Shown piece after piece: positions 23,444-31,635 of a stretch of 40,509 nucleotides of DNA. The stretch comes from an uncultured Acidobacteriia bacterium (lineage in GTDB: Bacteria; Acidobacteriota; Terriglobia; Bryobacterales; Bryobacteraceae), in assembly GCA_903881085.1 (NCBI GenBank), contig CAIRSA010000271.1, forward strand, positions 1-40,509, written 5' to 3'. Under the pieces are notes generated by a model. The model had not been told where the DNA came from and searched no databases. It worked only from the letters and a program-made list of their open reading frames with translations. Within the stretch, counting starts at the first letter, position 1. Every line of letters starts with the position of its first letter. Both the position numbers and the translations under genes were made by a program.

Positions 23444-25099
23444 ATGAAAACTCTAGCAATCTATCTCGCGCTCGCCCTGTCTGCAAGCGCCGCAAATCCA
23501 GTGCGGGCGAAACAGGCCATGGTCGTCTCCCGCGAATCGAATGCTACCGATGCAGGACTGGCCGCGCTGAAGGCCGGCGGCAATGCCGTTGACGCGGCGG
23601 TTGCCGTGGGCATGGCGCTGGCCGTGACGCATCCTTCCGCGGGCAACCTGGGCGGAGGCGGCTTCATGCTGGTACGCTTCGCCGACGGCCGCACCACCTT
23701 CATTGACTTCCGTGAACGTGCGCCGGGCAAGGCCACGCGCGACATGTATCTGGACGCCAGCGGAAAACCAACGCAGGACAGCGTAAGAGGCTTCCGGGCT
23801 TCTGGTGTACCTGGCACCGTGCGCGGGCTGGAGTTGGCACACAAGAAGTATGGCCATGCGAATTGGAACAGTCTTGTGCAGCCCGCCGTGAAACTGGCCC
23901 GCGATGGCTTCCAGGTCACCTACGGCTTGGCTTCTACGCTGAAAGGCAACCGCGGCATCGCCGAATTTCCGGAATCGAAACGCATCTTCCAACGTGGCGG
24001 CAAATACTATGAACCGGGCGAGATTTTCCGGCAGCCTGAGTTGGCAGCTACGCTTTCACGCATCGCCGCCGATGGTGGGCGTGATTTCTACGAAGGCGAG
24101 ACAGCACAGCGCATCGCCAAGGAGATGGCCGCCGGTGGTGGATTGATCACCCTGGAAGATTTGAAGAACTACACCGCAGTGGAACGCAAACCGCTTGAGG
24201 GTACTTACAAAGGCTACAAGATCATCACTGCACCGCCGCCATCTTCAGGTGGCGTGGGCATCCTGCAGATGATGGGCGTGCTGGAAAAATCGGGCTACGA
24301 AAAGTCCGGCGCGGGCTCGGCGGCTGCCATCCATTTTGTTGCCGAATCCATGCGGCGCTACTATGCCGACCGCGCGGAATATCTGGGCGATCCGGACTTC
24401 GTAAAAGTCCCCGTCACCCGCCTGCTTGATCCGCGTTACATCTCGAAGCTACGCGAATCGATTGATCCGGCGCATGCCACACCAAGTTCACAGGTACGTG
24501 CGGGCGATCTCACCGCCTATGAAAGTGCCGAGACCACGCACTATTCCATCGTCGATAAAGACGGAAACGCAGTGGCCGTCACCTACACGCTGAACGGCGG
24601 CTATGGGTCCGGTGTGACGCTTCCCGGTCTTGGCTTCCTGTGGAACAATGAGATGGACGATTTTTCAGCTAAGCCGGGAGCGCCGAACATGTTTGGCGCC
24701 ATTGGCGGCGAAGCGAATGCGATCCAACCCGGCAAGCACCCCTTGTCGTCCATGACTCCGACGATTGTGCTGAAGGACGGCAAGCCCTTCCTCGTCGTGG
24801 GCACCCCCGGCGGAACGCGAATCCTGACCAGCGTGATGTTGACGATTCTGAACGTGCTGGACTTTGGCATGAACGTTCAGGACGCGGTGAACGCGCCGCG
24901 CTTCCACCATCAATGGCAACCCGACCGGTTGCAGGTGGAGCCTGGCATTTCGCCCGACACGCGGGCACTGCTCGAACAGCGCGGCCACAAGGTGGAGATC
25001 TCCCGCAACATCTGCGAAATGGCCGTCATTCAATTTGAAGATGGTTGGCTCGCAGGGGCATCAGACCCGCGCGTCGAAGGAAAGGCCGCGGGCTATTAG
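23444..25099 (+). CDS. ggt: Gamma-glutamyltranspeptidase
   Basis: Periplasmic N-terminal nucleophile hydrolase of 551 residues that removes or transfers the gamma-glutamyl group of glutathione and related peptides. A signal peptide (MKTLAIYLALALSASA) starts at the ATG at 23444; an in-frame extension upstream lies inside rlmB and is rejected. The precursor is expected to cleave itself before Thr364 in ETTHYSIVDKDGNAVAV, the block found at E. coli Thr391; the mature subunits would be residues about 17-363 and 364-551. Other family blocks are GGNAVDAAVA, GNLGGGGFM and LSSMTPTIV. It probably yields glutamate and cysteinylglycine from glutathione-like compounds. Confidence 0.95.
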   Translation: MKTLAIYLALALSASAANPVRAKQAMVVSRESNATDAGLAALKAGGNAVDAAVAVGMALAVTHPSAGNLGGGGFMLVRFADGRTTFIDFRERAPGKATRDMYLDASGKPTQDSVRGFRASGVPGTVRGLELAHKKYGHANWNSLVQPAVKLARDGFQVTYGLASTLKGNRGIAEFPESKRIFQRGGKYYEPGEIFRQPELAATLSRIAADGGRDFYEGETAQRIAKEMAAGGGLITLEDLKNYTAVERKPLEGTYKGYKIITAPPPSSGGVGILQMMGVLEKSGYEKSGAGSAAAIHFVAESMRRYYADRAEYLGDPDFVKVPVTRLLDPRYISKLRESIDPAHATPSSQVRAGDLTAYESAETTHYSIVDKDGNAVAVTYTLNGGYGSGVTLPGLGFLWNNEMDDFSAKPGAPNMFGAIGGEANAIQPGKHPLSSMTPTIVLKDGKPFLVVGTPGGTRILTSVMLTILNVLDFGMNVQDAVNAPRFHHQWQPDRLQVEPGISPDTRALLEQRGHKVEISRNICEMAVIQFEDGWLAGASDPRVEGKAAGY

Positions 25100-25104
25100 A
25101 TTTC

Positions 25105-25932
25105 ATGCAACATTTCGTCTCAACGCACTTTTTTGTGAATCACCGGCTGAACACGGTTTGGCTGGAGAAGATCCGCGCTGCGGGCATCTCTTCGCTGGAG
25201 ATTTTTTGCGCGCGGCAACATCTGGATTATCGCGATCCGGCACAGATCGGCGAACTGGGGCACTTTTTTCGCGACTCCACGCTGAAGCTGCATTCGCTGC
25301 ACTCGCCGATGTATAGCGACGATTGCTGGGGGCGCACGGGGCCGAACGCTGTGATCACAATCACCGAGCCGATCAGGCATAAGCGCATCGCCATGGTGGA
25401 CGAGATCAAGCGTGCGCTGGAAGTGGCGGAGACGATTCCCTGCCGTTATCTGATTCAGCATCTGGGCGTGGGCGACGAAGAGTACGACGAGCGGAAGCTG
25501 GATGCGGCCTTCGGCGCTTTGGAGGAACTGAATATCTTCGCCAAACAGCGCGGTGTGCAGATCCTGCTGGAAAACATTCCCAACCGTCTTTCCACGGCCG
25601 AGCGGCTAGTGAGCTTTCTCAACCAGACGCATCTTGACCTGGGCTTCTGCTTCGACACGGGTCACGCCAATCTGATGGGCGGCTTGGAGCAGGAGTTCGA
25701 GATTATGAAGTCGCGCATCCGCTCGACCCACGTGCATGACAACGACGGCAAGAAAGACAGCCACCTGTATCCGTCGTTGACCGATCACGGTACGATCGAT
25801 TGGAAAAAAGCTATGGAGTTGCTGCGCTCGAAGCAGCATCAATATCCGTTGATGCTGGAGCTGAAAGATTCGCCCGATATCAATGCTTTCGACGGAATAC
25901 CAAGAGTGTTTGAGTTTTTGGAGAACTGCTGA
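25105..25932 (+). CDS. Sugar phosphate isomerase/epimerase-like TIM-barrel protein
   Basis: Protein of 275 residues of the xylose-isomerase-like TIM-barrel superfamily (AP endonuclease 2 family). Metal-site blocks occur in barrel order: [34 protein letters not shown] and LMLELKD. No signal peptide, so cytoplasmic. I start at the ATG at 25105, five bases after the ggt stop. Its stop shares one base with the asnS start (TGATG), so the two are coupled. The family includes isomerases, epimerases and dehydratases of sugars and inositols, and the exact substrate cannot be read from the sequence. Confidence 0.85.
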   Translation: MQHFVSTHFFVNHRLNTVWLEKIRAAGISSLEIFCARQHLDYRDPAQIGELGHFFRDSTLKLHSLHSPMYSDDCWGRTGPNAVITITEPIRHKRIAMVDEIKRALEVAETIPCRYLIQHLGVGDEEYDERKLDAAFGALEELNIFAKQRGVQILLENIPNRLSTAERLVSFLNQTHLDLGFCFDTGHANLMGGLEQEFEIMKSRIRSTHVHDNDGKKDSHLYPSLTDHGTIDWKKAMELLRSKQHQYPLMLELKDSPDINAFDGIPRVFEFLENC

Positions 25933-27245
25933 TGTCTACTTTGCCGGTTGTTCGAATTGCCGATGCGGGACACCACGATGGTGAAACAGTCCGCATCGCG
26001 GGCTGGCTTTACAATCTGAGGAAGTCGGGAAAGATTTGCTTCCCGCTGGTGCGCGACGGATCGGGAATCATTCAATGCGTGGCAGTGAAAAGCGCTCTGC
26101 CCGAAGACGTATTTGAATCGATCAAGAATCTGACGCAGGAGTCGTCGCTGATCGTCACCGGCAAAATCCGCGCCGAAGCCCGCGCCGCCGGTGGATTTGA
26201 AATGGATGTCGAATCGGTTGAGATTCTGCAGCGCGTCACGGAAGAGGATCCCTATCCGATTACGCCGAAGGACCACGGCATTGAGTTCCTGATGGATCAT
26301 CGCCATCTGTGGCTGCGCAGCAAGCGCCAGACGGCAATCATCAAGATCCGCCATGAAGTGATCAAAGCTGTGCGCGATTACTTCGATTCGAACGGCTTCA
26401 CGCTGATGGACACGCCCATCTTCACGCCGGCCGCATGCGAAGGCACCACCACGCTGTTTGAGTGCGATTATTTCGAAGACGAGAAGGTTTACCTGACGCA
26501 GTCAGGCCAGCTTTACAACGAAGCGAACGCCATGGCTCTGGGCAAAGTCTATTGCTTCGGCCCGACGTTCCGCGCGGAGAAATCGAAGACGCGCCGCCAC
26601 CTGACTGAGTTCTGGATGGTGGAGCCGGAGATGGCCTACGCAACGCTGGAAGATGTGAAGCGCGTGGCCGAAGAGATGATAGTCTTCATCGTCGGCCGCG
26701 TGCTGGAAAACCGCAAGGCAGAGCTCGCGGCGCTCGATCGCGATGTGCAGAAACTGAACGCGATTCAAGCGCCATTTCCGCGCATCAGCTACGACGAAGC
26801 GGTGAAGATCCTGCAGAGCAAAGGCAGCGAGATCCAATGGGGCGGCGACTTCGGCGGTACCGACGAAACCATTTTGACCGAGGCTTTTGACCGGCCGATT
26901 ATGGTGGACCGCTATCCTTCAGAAGTGAAAGCCTTCTACTTTGAGCCCGATCCGGACCGGCCGGAAGTAGCGCTTGGTGTGGACGTGCTGGCGCCGGAAG
27001 GCTACGGCGAAATCATCGGCGGCGGACAGCGCGTGCATTCGCTCGATCTGCTGCTGAAACGCATCGACGAACACAAACTGCCGCGCGAAGCCTTCAACTG
27101 GTACATCGATCTTCGCAAATTCGGCTCAGTGCCGCATGCGGGCTTCGGCATGGGAATTGAACGCTGCGTGTCGTGGATTTGCGGCCTGGAGCATCTGCGC
27201 GAGGCGATCCCATATCCGCGCATGCTGAATCGCACGAGGCCTTAA
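25932..27245 (+). CDS. asnS: Asparaginyl-tRNA synthetase
   Basis: Class IIb aminoacyl-tRNA synthetase of 437 residues that charges tRNA-Asn. An N-terminal OB-fold anticodon-binding domain (residues about 18-100, [20 protein letters not shown]) precedes the catalytic domain. Class II motifs are visible: motif 2 [23 protein letters not shown] and motif 3 [15 protein letters not shown]. The substrate-loop block [11 protein letters not shown] is usual for AsnRS. The final [15 protein letters not shown] is also typical. It overlaps the upstream isomerase stop by one base and is followed by rocF after one base. Presence of AsnRS suggests that this organism can make Asn-tRNA directly. Confidence 0.95.
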   Translation: MSTLPVVRIADAGHHDGETVRIAGWLYNLRKSGKICFPLVRDGSGIIQCVAVKSALPEDVFESIKNLTQESSLIVTGKIRAEARAAGGFEMDVESVEILQRVTEEDPYPITPKDHGIEFLMDHRHLWLRSKRQTAIIKIRHEVIKAVRDYFDSNGFTLMDTPIFTPAACEGTTTLFECDYFEDEKVYLTQSGQLYNEANAMALGKVYCFGPTFRAEKSKTRRHLTEFWMVEPEMAYATLEDVKRVAEEMIVFIVGRVLENRKAELAALDRDVQKLNAIQAPFPRISYDEAVKILQSKGSEIQWGGDFGGTDETILTEAFDRPIMVDRYPSEVKAFYFEPDPDRPEVALGVDVLAPEGYGEIIGGGQRVHSLDLLLKRIDEHKLPREAFNWYIDLRKFGSVPHAGFGMGIERCVSWICGLEHLREAIPYPRMLNRTRP

Positions 27246-27246
27246 G

Positions 27247-28161
27247 ATGGGGCGAGCGCATATCGCCATCGCCGGAGCGCCAATGGATCTGGGGGCCGGA
27301 CGCCGCGGCGTTGATATGGGCCCATCGGCGATCCGCGTGGCGAACCTGAACGCGTGTCTGGCTGAGTTAGGCTTTCGCGTAACTGACCTCGGAAACGTGG
27401 TAGTGGAGCAGGCCGAAAGCCTCGCCGTGGGTGCCAAGAACGCCCGCTTCCTGAAACAGATTGTGGCCGTTTGCGAGCGGTTGGCGGTGGCCGTTGGGGC
27501 GGCTGCGGATCAGGGGCAAACTCCGCTGGTGTTGGGCGGCGACCATTCCATCGCGGTTGGAACCGTTTCCGGCATGGCACGTCATTTTCAAAAGAAGCAG
27601 CAAGCGATGGGCTTGATCTGGGTGGACGCGCATGCGGATATGAACACGCCGCAGACATCGCCCAGCGGCAACGTCCATGGCATGCCTCTGGCGTGCATTG
27701 CCGGCATTGGGCCGAAGCCGCTGACGCATCTGTTCGGCTTCGCGCCAAAGGTGAAGCCGGAGAACATCGCGCTGGTTGGCATCCGCGACGTGGACGTGCG
27801 CGAGCGCCAGATCGTGAAGAGTTCGGGCGTGCGGGCGTTTACAATGCGCGAGATTGACGAGCGGGGCATGAGGGCCGTGATGCAGGAGGCGATTGGACTG
27901 GCATCTAAGGGCACGGCGGGCTTCCATCTTTCGCTCGATATGGATGGAGTGGATCCGATGCATGCCCCGGGCGTGGGAACGCCTGTGCGTGGCGGCTTGA
28001 GCTATCGCGAGGCGCATCTGGCGATGGAGCAGATCTGCGATTCGGGCCTAATGCGGTCAATGGAGATTGTGGAAGTGAATCCGGTGATCGATGAAGCAAA
28101 CCGCACGGCACACCTGGCCGTGGAACTGGCGCTTTCGGCGCTGGGGAAGAGGATTCTGTGA
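27247..28161 (+). CDS. rocF: Arginase
   Basis: Manganese hydrolase of 304 residues, predicted to convert arginine to ornithine and urea. The three ureohydrolase signatures are present: GGDHSIAVGT, WVDAHADMNTPQTSPSGNVHGMPLA and SLDMDGVDPMHAPGVGTPV. The NTPQTSPSGNVHGM loop is the arginase form that binds the amino acid end of arginine and separates it from agmatinase and formiminoglutamase. The stop overlaps the ddl start by four bases (GTGA). Its place between asnS and ddl may reflect co-expression rather than a shared pathway. Confidence 0.93.
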   Translation: MGRAHIAIAGAPMDLGAGRRGVDMGPSAIRVANLNACLAELGFRVTDLGNVVVEQAESLAVGAKNARFLKQIVAVCERLAVAVGAAADQGQTPLVLGGDHSIAVGTVSGMARHFQKKQQAMGLIWVDAHADMNTPQTSPSGNVHGMPLACIAGIGPKPLTHLFGFAPKVKPENIALVGIRDVDVRERQIVKSSGVRAFTMREIDERGMRAVMQEAIGLASKGTAGFHLSLDMDGVDPMHAPGVGTPVRGGLSYREAHLAMEQICDSGLMRSMEIVEVNPVIDEANRTAHLAVELALSALGKRIL

Positions 28162-29114
28162 AATTACGAGTGGCGGTTCTTTACGGCGGACGATCGGGCG
28201 AGCACGAGATCTCCATACGCAGCGCAAAGTCGATCATGGCGGGGCTGGATCCGGAACGGTATGAGGTTGTACCGTACTTCATTTCAAAGGAAGGCAAATG
28301 GGACCCACGGCCGATTCTGCCGGAGCCCGGCTCGAACGAGGGAATCGACGTGGTGTTCCCGGTGCTGCACGGAACCTTCGGCGAGGACGGCACCATGCAG
28401 GGCTTGTTGGAACTGGCGGGCTTGCCGTACGTCGGCCCGGGGGTGCTGGGGTCGGCGGCAGCAATGGATAAGGACATGATGAAGCGCATCTTCCGCGACC
28501 GCGGCCTGCCGGTGGTGGAATATGTGCTGGCCGGCGCAACACCGGATTTCGATTATCCGATGTTCGTGAAGCCTGCAAATCTGGGCTCTTCCGTGGGCAT
28601 CTCAAAAGTGAAGAACGCGGCGGAGCTAGCCGCAGCGCTGGAAGATGCGAAGCAATATGACTCGAAAGTGATCGTGGAGCGCGGCATTGTGGGTCGGGAG
28701 TTTGAATGCGCGGTGCTGGGCAATGCGTCGCCCGAGGCTTCCATCCCCTGTGAAATCATTCCCTCGCGCGAGTTCTACGATTACGAAGACAAGTATCTGC
28801 TCGACAAAGCGAAGACCAAGCTGCCCGCCGATCTGGAACCGCATCAGATGGACGAGATGCGTAGGCTGGCGGTGGAAGCCTTCCGGGCGATTGAATGCGA
28901 AGGCATGTCGCGCGTCGATTTCCTGATGGAGTCGGCCACCGGCTTAATGTACATCAACGAAATTAACACCATTCCCGGCTTTACATCGATCAGCATGTAT
29001 CCGAAGATGTGGGAGTATTCGGGCGTGCCGTTTGGCGCGCTGCTTGACCGCTTGATTGCGCTTGCGATAGACCGCCACCGCATCCGCCAATCGAAAAAGT
29101 ATTCACGCACATGA
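28158..29114 (+). CDS. ddl: D-alanine--D-alanine ligase
   Basis: Cytoplasmic ATP-grasp ligase of 318 residues that makes the D-Ala-D-Ala dipeptide for peptidoglycan. LYGGRSGEHEISIRSA starts the N-terminal domain, and VFPVLHGTFGEDGTMQGLLE and FVKPANLGSSVGISK are family blocks. The omega loop carries FYDYEDKY, whose tyrosine fits D-Ala rather than D-lactate specificity. INEINTIPGFTSISMYPKMWE closes the ATP-grasp site. GTG start at 28158, preceded by GGGGAAGAGGA inside rocF. The stop overlaps the next gene's start by ATGA. Confidence 0.95.
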   Translation: MKLRVAVLYGGRSGEHEISIRSAKSIMAGLDPERYEVVPYFISKEGKWDPRPILPEPGSNEGIDVVFPVLHGTFGEDGTMQGLLELAGLPYVGPGVLGSAAAMDKDMMKRIFRDRGLPVVEYVLAGATPDFDYPMFVKPANLGSSVGISKVKNAAELAAALEDAKQYDSKVIVERGIVGREFECAVLGNASPEASIPCEIIPSREFYDYEDKYLLDKAKTKLPADLEPHQMDEMRRLAVEAFRAIECEGMSRVDFLMESATGLMYINEINTIPGFTSISMYPKMWEYSGVPFGALLDRLIALAIDRHRIRQSKKYSRT

Positions 29115-30496
29115 CGCTGGCACTCGCATTTCTGTTATTCGCAGCCGATGATTTGCCGCAACTGGTGAAGCGGTTTGTCGATGTCTTCGCTCTTGTGGAG
29201 CAGGAAGCGGCCGACCCGGTCCCGGTTGACAAAGCTTTCTACGAAGGCGCAATTCCCGCCTTGCTGCGTCCGCTCGATCCGCATTCGGTGTTCTTCGATC
29301 CGGGGCAGTTCGAGCAGCTGCAGCAGATGCAGAAATCGACCAGCAAGGGCTTCGGTAGCGTGGTGAGTTTGCTGCCAGGTCGCGTGATTGTGCTGCAATG
29401 TCTGCCCGGTGCGCCGATGGCACGGTCAGGCATTTCGCCGGGCGATGAGATTGTGTCGATCAACGGATACCAGATCGGGTATTTGGAAGTGGAGCAACTG
29501 GTGCAGTTGCTGGGTGCGTCGCGCGGACAGCCTGCTCGGATTGAAGTGCGGCGTCCGGCGAATGCGCGTCTTTTACAGTTTGTGCTGACACCAGAGGAGA
29601 TGCAGTCGCCAAGCGTGGACCGGGCATTCATGCTGAAGCCCGATATCGGCTACGTGCGCATCGCCAGTTTCGACATCAGCACGGGCAAAGATACGAAGGC
29701 GGCGATTGAGAAACTGGGAGGTGCAAATCTGAAGGGCCTAGTGCTCGATCTGCGCAATAATCCGGGTGGCGTGTTGCAGGCGGCCATGGAGGTGGCGGCA
29801 CTGTTTTTGAAGCCGGGGCTGAAGATTTTGAGCGTGAAGGGCCGGTCAGTGAAGGGCGAAGAGGTCACTGTTCCAGAGAGGAATGTGCCATACGAATTTC
29901 CCGTAACCATCCTGCTGAACGGCAAGAGCGCGAGTTCGTCTGAAGTCGTGAGCGGCGCTCTGCAGGACAACAAGCGGGCAAAGATCGTTGGCGAGACGTC
30001 CTATGGCAAAGGTCTGGTTGAAAGCGTGTTTCCGCTTTCCAGCGGCACGGGCATGGCTTTGACCACGGCGTTCTACTATACGCCGAGCGGCCGTTCCATT
30101 CAGAAGCCGCTGAGCGGCGGAACGCTGGATGCGGCTACGTCGAAGGGTGAGGGCGGCATCAAGCCCGATGTGCCGGTTCAACCTGAATCGCATACACGGT
30201 TAGGCGCGGCGCTCGACGCTTCGGGTTCTTTCGCCACATTTGCCACGGAGTTTCTCCGCGCCAATCGCGACCTTACCGAAGACTTTGTGCTGCCTGCGAA
30301 GACGGTAGATCAGTTCAAGGTGTTCCTGTCGCAGCGCAACATTCAACCTGGTATTGCGGAATGGTCAAGAGAGAGCGAGTGGATCACCAACCGGCTGAAG
30401 CAGGAGATTTTGAATCAGGCAGTGGGCGTGGAAAAGGGCGACGAAGTGGAGATGAAGCGAGATCCGCAGGTGCTGGCGGCGCTGAAGGCGCTTTAA
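29111..30496 (+). CDS. S41 C-terminal processing peptidase with altered catalytic Gln
   Basis: Serine peptidase of 461 residues, CtpA/Prc family. A short hydrophobic start (MTLALAFLLFAA) may act as signal or anchor. A PDZ domain spans about residues 75-160 (MARSGISPGDEIVSINGY) and the S41 domain follows. The nucleophile is Ser275 (KSASSSE) and the general base Lys300 (SYGKG), exactly 25 residues apart as in Prc. The fourth residue after the lysine is Glu304, where Prc has a Gln that positions the lysine. Overlapping ddl by four bases, it may work on peptidoglycan-associated substrates. A second S41 enzyme is at 35371-36972. Confidence 0.92.
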   Translation: MTLALAFLLFAADDLPQLVKRFVDVFALVEQEAADPVPVDKAFYEGAIPALLRPLDPHSVFFDPGQFEQLQQMQKSTSKGFGSVVSLLPGRVIVLQCLPGAPMARSGISPGDEIVSINGYQIGYLEVEQLVQLLGASRGQPARIEVRRPANARLLQFVLTPEEMQSPSVDRAFMLKPDIGYVRIASFDISTGKDTKAAIEKLGGANLKGLVLDLRNNPGGVLQAAMEVAALFLKPGLKILSVKGRSVKGEEVTVPERNVPYEFPVTILLNGKSASSSEVVSGALQDNKRAKIVGETSYGKGLVESVFPLSSGTGMALTTAFYYTPSGRSIQKPLSGGTLDAATSKGEGGIKPDVPVQPESHTRLGAALDASGSFATFATEFLRANRDLTEDFVLPAKTVDQFKVFLSQRNIQPGIAEWSRESEWITNRLKQEILNQAVGVEKGDEVEMKRDPQVLAALKAL

Positions 30497-30511
30497 TTCG
30501 GCTGACCATCT

Positions 30512-30706
30512 TCAAGGTCTTCCAGTCGCAAGAAGAATTGCTTCCTTGATTCCTTTCATGTCCGCATCTTGCCGCTCGAAGGCTTCGTCATGGTACTGTT
30601 GGCGCGCCACCATTTCCTGCTGTTTTGCGGCCACGTCGCGCAAACTCGAAGCTACTTGCTCGAGGATCTTTCCGATCTGTTCAAATCGTTCGTTCCCGTT
30701 CGTCAT
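30512..30706 (-). CDS. Small coiled-coil protein A
   Basis: Predicted soluble protein of 64 residues, nearly all helix (FEQIGKILEQVASSLRDVAAKQQEMVARQQ, broken in the middle only for reporting). No signal, membrane segment or catalytic motif. Its ATG shares one base with the stop of the next small gene (TAATG), so the two are probably translated together. The style recalls the coiled-coil gene inside the oppA array at 7402-7698. Function unknown. Confidence 0.6.
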   Translation of the reverse strand: MTNGNERFEQIGKILEQVASSLRDVAAKQQEMVARQQYHDEAFERQDADMKGIKEAILLATGRP

Positions 30707-30948
30707 TAGACCGAAGCACCACCATGAGTGTCTTTTCCACGGCTAGCGTGCATTTCAGCCTTGCGTAGGAGCTCCTGGATTATTTTTGTATCAGCGCGCA
30801 TCACTTCATTGAGCGAGGTCATATCGGCCATGAACTGCTCGTGATCCTCGGCATGTTTTTTCGAGCGGGCAGCGCACTCTTTCTTACGCGTTTCCAGCCA
30901 TTCTTCGAGGGATTGTTTGGAACTGTCAAATTCCGCGCTGGCGTTCAT
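30706..30948 (-). CDS. Small coiled-coil protein B
   Basis: Predicted soluble protein of 80 residues from the ATG at 30948, with a long charged helix (SLEEWLETRKKECAARSKKH and onward). It is followed by small protein A with a one-base overlap. A longer frame starting at 31062 would overlap the end of dedA and is rejected. A 7-base-arm palindrome touches the base before its start codon, which suggests repressor control. Function unknown; the pair may be a two-component small system. Confidence 0.58.
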   Translation of the reverse strand: MNASAEFDSSKQSLEEWLETRKKECAARSKKHAEDHEQFMADMTSLNEVMRADTKIIQELLRKAEMHASRGKDTHGGASV

Positions 30949-30968
30949 TGTCAGATACGCCTCTGACA
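30949..30968. promoter_or_regulatory. Operator-like palindrome upstream of the small coiled-coil pair
   Basis: TGTCAGA and TCTGACA form a perfect inverted repeat with a 6-base spacer (TACGCC), directly against the start codon of small protein B and eight bases from the dedA stop. The size and symmetry fit a dimeric repressor site; in RNA it could also form a hairpin at the ribosome-binding site, where no purine-rich site is otherwise seen. Confidence 0.45.
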
Positions 30969-30976
30969 CCAGTCTA

Positions 30977-31633
30977 TTATTTAGCAGGTTTGCGGCTGCG
31001 CAGATACTCAAAGACAATCGGCAACACGGAAACGAACACAATCCCCAGTACGAACTTCTCAAAATTGCGGCGCACGAAATCCACGTTGCCCAGATTGTAA
31101 CCCAACAGCGTCATGAGCATCACCCAACCAATGCCGCCGAAAATATTAAAAGAAAGAAACTTGGCGTAGCTCATGTTGGCCACGCCGGCAACGAACGGAG
31201 CAAAGGTCCGGATAATCGGCACAAAGCGCGCATAGATGATGGTCTTGCCGCCATGCTTTTCATAGAAAGCGTGAGTCTTGTCGAGGTGCTCTTTCTTGAA
31301 GAAGCGCGAATCGGGCCGGTTATACACCATCGGCCCGGCATGTCTTCCCAGGAAGTATCCGACGGCGTCCCCGATGACTGCTGCTGCGCAGAGCAGCAGT
31401 ATGATGGCGACAACGTCAAGATGCCCCGCGCCGGCCACTACGCCAACCGTGAACAACAATGAGTCACCGGGAAGAAAGAAGCCGGCCAAAAGGCCAGTCT
31501 CTGAGAACACGATGGCGAAAAGCATCGCATAACCGTACCAGCCAGTGAAAACGGTGGATAAGAACTCAATCAACCTGTCAGGGTTGGTGAGAACGTGCAG
31601 CAGAAAATCAAAGGACTGTTTAACGAAATCCAT
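30977..31633 (-). CDS. DedA-family membrane protein
   Basis: Integral membrane protein of 218 residues. DedA proteins are now known in several bacteria to recycle the lipid carrier undecaprenyl phosphate across the membrane. Conserved blocks are FSETGLLAGFFLPGDSLLF, with the acidic pair (E and D) needed for activity in E. coli homologues, GDAVGYFLGRHAGP, the charged FFKKEHLDKTHAFYEKHG and the Arg-containing RFVPIIRTFAPFVAG. Four to five hydrophobic segments are visible. The start follows the ppiD stop by two bases, so it is co-transcribed. A link to peptidoglycan or surface polysaccharide export (genes at 38200-40275) is plausible. Confidence 0.9.
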   Translation of the reverse strand: MDFVKQSFDFLLHVLTNPDRLIEFLSTVFTGWYGYAMLFAIVFSETGLLAGFFLPGDSLLFTVGVVAGAGHLDVVAIILLLCAAAVIGDAVGYFLGRHAGPMVYNRPDSRFFKKEHLDKTHAFYEKHGGKTIIYARFVPIIRTFAPFVAGVANMSYAKFLSFNIFGGIGWVMLMTLLGYNLGNVDFVRRNFEKFVLGIVFVSVLPIVFEYLRSRKPAK

Positions 31634-31635
31634 GA

